In this document: piece after piece, positions 29,816 to 33,184 of the stretch
Position numbering within the stretch: the stretch's first letter is position 1
Layout of the letters: each line of letters opens with the position of its first letter
Assembly (NCBI RefSeq): GCF_002150735.1
Contig: NZ_MUKA01000074.1
Location: 1-33,184, forward strand
Direction of reading: 5' to 3'
DNA: 33,184 bases
DNA from: Streptomyces africanus
Lineage (GTDB): Bacteria; Actinomycetota; Actinomycetes; Streptomycetales; Streptomycetaceae
The notes under the pieces: model-generated
What the model saw: the letters and a program-made list of their open reading frames with translations, nothing else
Told to the model about the DNA's origin: nothing
Databases searched by the model: none
Translations under genes and position numbers: made by a program

Positions 29816-32305
29816 TTGCTGTCGGCACGTCGGCTGATGGCCGCCCAGATCGCCCTCGTCACGGCTGCCACCATCGTGTACATGACCGTCCCGGCGGCGG
29901 CTCCCGCCCTGTGGGCCGTCATCGGGCTCGCCGGCGTCGTCGCCGTGGTGACCGGCATCCGTGTCCACCGGCCCGCCCATCAGTGGCCCTGGTGGTTCCT
30001 GGCCGGCGGACTGCTCACCTTCATCGCGGGCGACACGTACTACAACGTGCTGGAGGAGTACTTCGACGCCTCCAACCCGTTCCCCTCCCCCGCCGACGCC
30101 TGCTACCTCGCCACCTACCCGCTCTTCGCGATCGGTCTGTCGGGGCTCGTCCGGCACCGGTGGCCCGACCGCGACCTGCCGAGCCTGCTCGACGCGCTGA
30201 TCATCACCGCGGGCCTCGCGCTGCCGGTGTGGGTGTACCTGGTGCAGCCGCTGACCGTGGTGCATGGGCTGACCTGGCAGCAGCGCGCCATCAGCATCGC
30301 CTATCCCCTCGGGGACGTCCTCGTGCTGGCCCTGCTGGCCCGGCTGCTGATCCCGAGTCCGCTCGACGGGCCCAACCGAGCCGTGCGGCTGCTGGTCGTG
30401 GGCACGGTGACACTGCTCGGCTTCGACATCGCGTACGGGATCCTGCAACTGAACAACCTGTGGCAGACCGGCACCCTGCTGGACCTCGGCTGGATCGCCT
30501 TCTACACCGCCTGGGGCCTGGCCGCCCTGCACCCCTCGATGGTCGCGCTGACCGCCTCCGTGCCGCAGCGCGAGTCCCTGCTGCCGCCGCCGCGCCGACT
30601 GGTCATGCTCACCGTGGCCACGCTCGTCGCTCCGGGCATCCTGCTGTACGAGGGGCTGAGCAAGCAGACACGGGACGCCGCCGTGATCGCGGCCTTCTCG
30701 GGCGTGCTGTTCCTGCTGGTGATCCTTCGGCTGGCGGGGATGGTCGTGGCCCATCGCCATGCGGTGACGCGGGAGCTCGCGCTGCGCGGAGCCGCCGCCT
30801 CGCTGGTCTCGGCCTTCCGGCAGGACGAGGTCGACCAGTCCTGCGGTACGGCGGTCGACCGGCTGATGGGGCCGGACGTACCGCACCGGACCCTGCTCCT
30901 GCCGACGGAGCGCGCGGCGGACCTCGGCGCGCACGGCACCCGCCTGATGAGCCCGGCCGCCCTCGAACCCGGCGTCGCCGCCGCACTGGTCGGCCTGCCC
31001 TGTGTCCTGGTCTGCCCCATGACCCAGCCGGACCGTCCGGCCGGGGCCGTCCCGGGTGTCCTGCTGGTCGCCGCCTCCGAGCGGCAGCTCACCGAGACCT
31101 GGGGCTCGCTGGAGATCCTGGCGTCGCACGCGGGCCTGGTCATGGAGCGGGTCGCGCTGCGCCAGGAGGTGGTCCGGCGGGAGAACGAGGCGTACTTCCG
31201 CACCCTCGTCCGCAACGCCTCCGACGTCATCCTGATCCTCGAGGACGACGACACGATCCGGTACGCCAGCCCGTCCGCGCGGTCCGTGTTCGGCACCGAC
31301 GACCTCATCGGCGTCCCGCTGCCGGACCTGGTGGACCCCGGGGACCGGGAGCGGGCCGCCCGGGAGCCGGCCGCCGTACGGGAGAGGGGGGCGCGGGCCG
31401 GACACGACCACTGGTGGGTGCGGCGCCGGGAAGGGCGGGTCGAGGTGGAGGTGCGGTGCAGCGACTTCCGGGACGAGCGGACCGTCTCCGGCCTGGTGGT
31501 GACGCTGCGGGACGTGACCGAACAGCGACGGCTGGAGCAGGAGCTGACACAGCGGACCTTCCACGACTCGCTGACCGGTCTGCCCAACCGGACGCTGCTG
31601 CTGGAGCGAATCGAACGCGCCCTGCTGCGCGGCCGCCGCGAGTCGTCCCTGACCTGTCTGCTCTTCATCGGCCTGGACGACTTCAAACTGGTCAACGACA
31701 CGATGGGGCACCGGGCCGGCGACCATCTGCTGATCGCCGTCGGAAACCGGCTGTCCCGGACGCTGCGGCGCACCGACACCGCGGCCCGGCTCGGCGGCGA
31801 CGAGTTCGCCGTGCTGATGGAGGGCGCAAAGCAGCCGCTCGCCGCCGAGCTGCTGGCGGCCCAGGTGATCCAGACGCTGGGCCGGCCGTTCGACCTGGCC
31901 GACGAGTCGGTGACGATCACCGCCAGCGTGGGCGTGGCCACCGCGCGCGACAGCACGGACGCGGAGGAGCTGCTGGGCCACGCCGACCTCGCGCTGTACG
32001 CCGCGAAGGCGGCGACGGTCCGGGTGCTCGATCACCTGGTCAGCCTGGGGGTGAGCACCCTGAACACGGACCGGCTGACCATCGTGGAGGTTCCGCTGGT
32101 GAACCCCGCGGACCTGGACGCGGTCGCCGCGTATCTGTGGGAGGAGGGCGTCTACGTGACGCTCGCCGCCTGTCCGCTCGTGCCCCGCGACCGGGTCGGC
32201 TTCCGCATCCAGGTCACGGCGCTCAACTCGGACGACGACATCGACCGCCTCAACTCGGCCCTGACCCGGCTGTCCGAGCGTTTCCCCCTGCGGCTGAAGG
32301 GCTAG
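29816..32305 (+). CDS. Membrane PAS-GGDEF protein with an aminotransferase-like C-terminal tail (chimera)
   Basis: An 829-residue predicted diguanylate cyclase. Nine or ten hydrophobic segments occupy residues about 10-315. A GAF-like or linker region (about 325-455) and a PAS domain (about 460-570, starting FRTLVRNASDVILILEDDD) follow. The GGDEF domain begins FHDSLTGLPNRTLLLERI at about 581. The active-site GGDEF is intact at 660-664, and RRTD five residues earlier is an I-site. After AAKA (about 729-732) the usual GGDEF ending and any EAL domain are absent. The remaining approximately 95 residues (TLNTDRLTIVEVPLVNP, VYVTLAACPLVPRDRVGFRIQVTALNSDDDIDRL) instead resemble the end of a PLP-dependent alpha-oxoamine-synthase-like aminotransferase. 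The TTG at 29816 has GGAGG 9 nt upstream; ATG 29837 is an alternative. Confidence 0.85.
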   Translation: MLSARRLMAAQIALVTAATIVYMTVPAAAPALWAVIGLAGVVAVVTGIRVHRPAHQWPWWFLAGGLLTFIAGDTYYNVLEEYFDASNPFPSPADACYLATYPLFAIGLSGLVRHRWPDRDLPSLLDALIITAGLALPVWVYLVQPLTVVHGLTWQQRAISIAYPLGDVLVLALLARLLIPSPLDGPNRAVRLLVVGTVTLLGFDIAYGILQLNNLWQTGTLLDLGWIAFYTAWGLAALHPSMVALTASVPQRESLLPPPRRLVMLTVATLVAPGILLYEGLSKQTRDAAVIAAFSGVLFLLVILRLAGMVVAHRHAVTRELALRGAAASLVSAFRQDEVDQSCGTAVDRLMGPDVPHRTLLLPTERAADLGAHGTRLMSPAALEPGVAAALVGLPCVLVCPMTQPDRPAGAVPGVLLVAASERQLTETWGSLEILASHAGLVMERVALRQEVVRRENEAYFRTLVRNASDVILILEDDDTIRYASPSARSVFGTDDLIGVPLPDLVDPGDRERAAREPAAVRERGARAGHDHWWVRRREGRVEVEVRCSDFRDERTVSGLVVTLRDVTEQRRLEQELTQRTFHDSLTGLPNRTLLLERIERALLRGRRESSLTCLLFIGLDDFKLVNDTMGHRAGDHLLIAVGNRLSRTLRRTDTAARLGGDEFAVLMEGAKQPLAAELLAAQVIQTLGRPFDLADESVTITASVGVATARDSTDAEELLGHADLALYAAKAATVRVLDHLVSLGVSTLNTDRLTIVEVPLVNPADLDAVAAYLWEEGVYVTLAACPLVPRDRVGFRIQVTALNSDDDIDRLNSALTRLSERFPLRLKG

Positions 32306-32311
32306 CGTGCC

Positions 32312-33046
32312 ATGACGACGCACAACGACGACGTGGACTGGGACCGCTGGCCGGTCGCCGACTACCTCCGCGAGAACTACCGCGAGGTGCATCCTGCGGA
32401 CGCGGCGGTCATCGCGCACCACAGCGCCTTCTACCGTCGCTTCCGTCCCGGCGCCATCGCCCGCTCGGTCGAGTTCGGGGCGGGGCCCAACCTCTACCCT
32501 CTGATCCTCGCGTCCGCCGTGAGCCGCGGGATCGACGCCGTGGAGGCGGGCGCGGGCAACGTCGCCTACCTCCAGGACCAGATCTGCCACCGCCTCGACG
32601 CGAGCTGGCTCCCCTTCCACGCGCTGTGCCGGCGGCTCAACCCGGACGTGCCGGCGACCCTGGCCGGGGCGCTGGCGCATGTGAACGTCGTGCACGCCGA
32701 CGTCCGGACCCTGCCGGCCGGCTCGTACCAACTCGCCTCCATGCACTTCGTCGCCGAGCGCGCGACGGAGGACTTCGCGGAGTTCGCCGACTTCTGCCGC
32801 ACGTTCGTCCGCACCGTCGAGCCGGGTGGCCACCTGGTCGCCGCGTTCATGGAGAACATGCCGACGTACCGCATCGGCCCGGCGTCTCGCTGGCCGGGCT
32901 GCCCGGTCAGCCCGGCCGCTGTGACCGAGGTCTTCACCCCGGTGACCCGGGACCTGGACGTCACCCACATCGACGCGGACCCGACCCTGCCGGACTACGG
33001 CGATTCCGGGATGGTGCTGCTGACGGGGGTGGCGGAGGCGGTCTGA
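32312..33046 (+). CDS. NNMT/PNMT/TEMT-type SAM-dependent methyltransferase
   Basis: A 244-residue methyltransferase with a SAM-binding fold. Motif I is SVEFGAGPNLYPLILAS near residue 50. VNVVHADVRTLPAGSYQLASMHFVAE covers motifs around 130-145, and VEPGGHLVAAFMENMPTYRI is the post-motif III region. The family resembles SCO2525-like methyltransferases and human NNMT/PNMT. The ATG is 6 nt after the chimera's stop, so the two are co-transcribed; it may originally have belonged to the aminotransferase operon whose 3-prime end is fused upstream. The acceptor is unknown. It overlaps the convergent LAHTG gene by 52 nt. Confidence 0.82.
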   Translation: MTTHNDDVDWDRWPVADYLRENYREVHPADAAVIAHHSAFYRRFRPGAIARSVEFGAGPNLYPLILASAVSRGIDAVEAGAGNVAYLQDQICHRLDASWLPFHALCRRLNPDVPATLAGALAHVNVVHADVRTLPAGSYQLASMHFVAERATEDFAEFADFCRTFVRTVEPGGHLVAAFMENMPTYRIGPASRWPGCPVSPAAVTEVFTPVTRDLDVTHIDADPTLPDYGDSGMVLLTGVAEAV

Positions 33047-33184
33047 GGGCGCCGCCTCCGGCGCAGTACGACTCCACCGAGCACCAGTGCCGCGCCCGCC
33101 GCGACGGTCTGGAGCGTGTGGTCCGCGCCCGTGTGGGCGAGGGCGCCGTGGGCATGGGGGGCGGCGGGCGCGGCACTGGTGCTC
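32995..33184 (-). CDS. C-terminus of an LAXTG cell-wall-anchored protein (sortase substrate), partial
   Basis: The last 63 codons before the window edge on the minus strand encode a Ser/Ala/Pro-rich stretch, then LAHTG, a hydrophobic membrane segment (TVAAGAALVLGGVVL) and RRRRR. LAXTG followed by a hydrophobic helix and a basic tail is the sorting signal of class E sortases in Streptomyces. The frame then continues 18 residues to TAG at 32995, within the methyltransferase 3-prime end, which is a long tail for such proteins. The N-terminal part is outside the window. Confidence 0.75.
   Translation of the reverse strand, partial: STSAAPAAPHAHGALAHTGADHTLQTVAAGAALVLGGVVLRRRRRPQTASATPVSSTIPESP

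Noticed and set aside
29564..32968. A 1134-codon open frame on the minus strand, antisense to the GGDEF gene
   Set aside because: Its translation is low-complexity, rich in Arg, Gly, Gln and His, with no recognisable domain, and it is the expected antisense shadow of a GC-rich gene whose own frame has clear domains.

Overview
The window is high-GC actinobacterial chromosome, almost certainly Streptomyces. Codon third positions are nearly all G or C, GTG/TTG starts are frequent, and several start codons lie 6-8 nt after a TANNNT-like -10 box, as in leaderless Streptomyces transcripts. Several families are Streptomyces hallmarks: clpP3/clpP4/popR, a SigB-family sigma factor with an RsbW-like kinase, a streptophobe-type membrane protein, a GH19 chitinase and a LAXTG sortase substrate. 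From memory, RNase HI, clpP3-clpP4, popR and a sigL-like gene in this order resemble the S. coelicolor SCO7277-SCO7284 neighbourhood. I see no insertion sequence, CRISPR array, tRNA or rRNA.

Left part (1-4800): a truncated RNase HI gene, a two-domain VOC protein, a zinc alcohol dehydrogenase, an SGNH-hydrolase lipoprotein, an aminoglycoside-phosphotransferase-fold kinase and a PhnB-type VOC protein. Proteolysis/stress island (4800-11150): clpP3-clpP4 with a TCTGCC-N3-GGCAGA palindrome matching the remembered PopR box; convergent popR ending in Ala-Ala; a SigL/SigB-type sigma factor and an RsbW-like anti-sigma kinase, each preceded by the same GNNT-N15-GGGTAC promoter; two overlapping PRC-barrel genes and a polytopic membrane protein. 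The ClpP4 paralogue has Gly where the catalytic His should be.

Middle (11150-20100): metabolic and detoxification genes, namely a hypothetical protein, an NTF2-like protein, a DUF1905 protein, two aldo/keto reductases, a LysR regulator, a DinB-like protein, adenosine deaminase, a VOC protein, a tautomerase with a strong palindromic operator, a flavin split-barrel protein and a secreted GH19 chitinase. The chitinase promoter carries two dre-like direct repeats, suggesting chitin/N-acetylglucosamine control.

Right part (20100-33184): a MarR regulator divergent from a cytosolic AmiC-like ligand-binding protein and an acyl-CoA-dehydrogenase-fold protein, with a 24-bp palindrome between them; a secreted serine hydrolase; an ssuE-ssuD sulfonate operon headed by a previously unlisted 27-codon, apparently leaderless leader peptide (HVDLARVSSASC motif); a 58-aa hypothetical gene; an SPW-repeat membrane protein; an SDR/epimerase with an ECF41-like promoter inside a perfect 26-bp palindrome; a GNAT; and a CMP/dCMP-deaminase-fold protein. 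The most unusual gene (29816-32305) encodes a membrane PAS-GGDEF protein whose expected C-terminus is replaced, in frame, by about 95 residues that look like the tail of a PLP-dependent aminotransferase. A methyltransferase follows 6 nt later, and the last 190 nt encode the C-terminus of an LAHTG cell-wall-anchored protein on the opposite strand.

All functional calls rest on reading translations and motifs and on memory of families; no database search was run.
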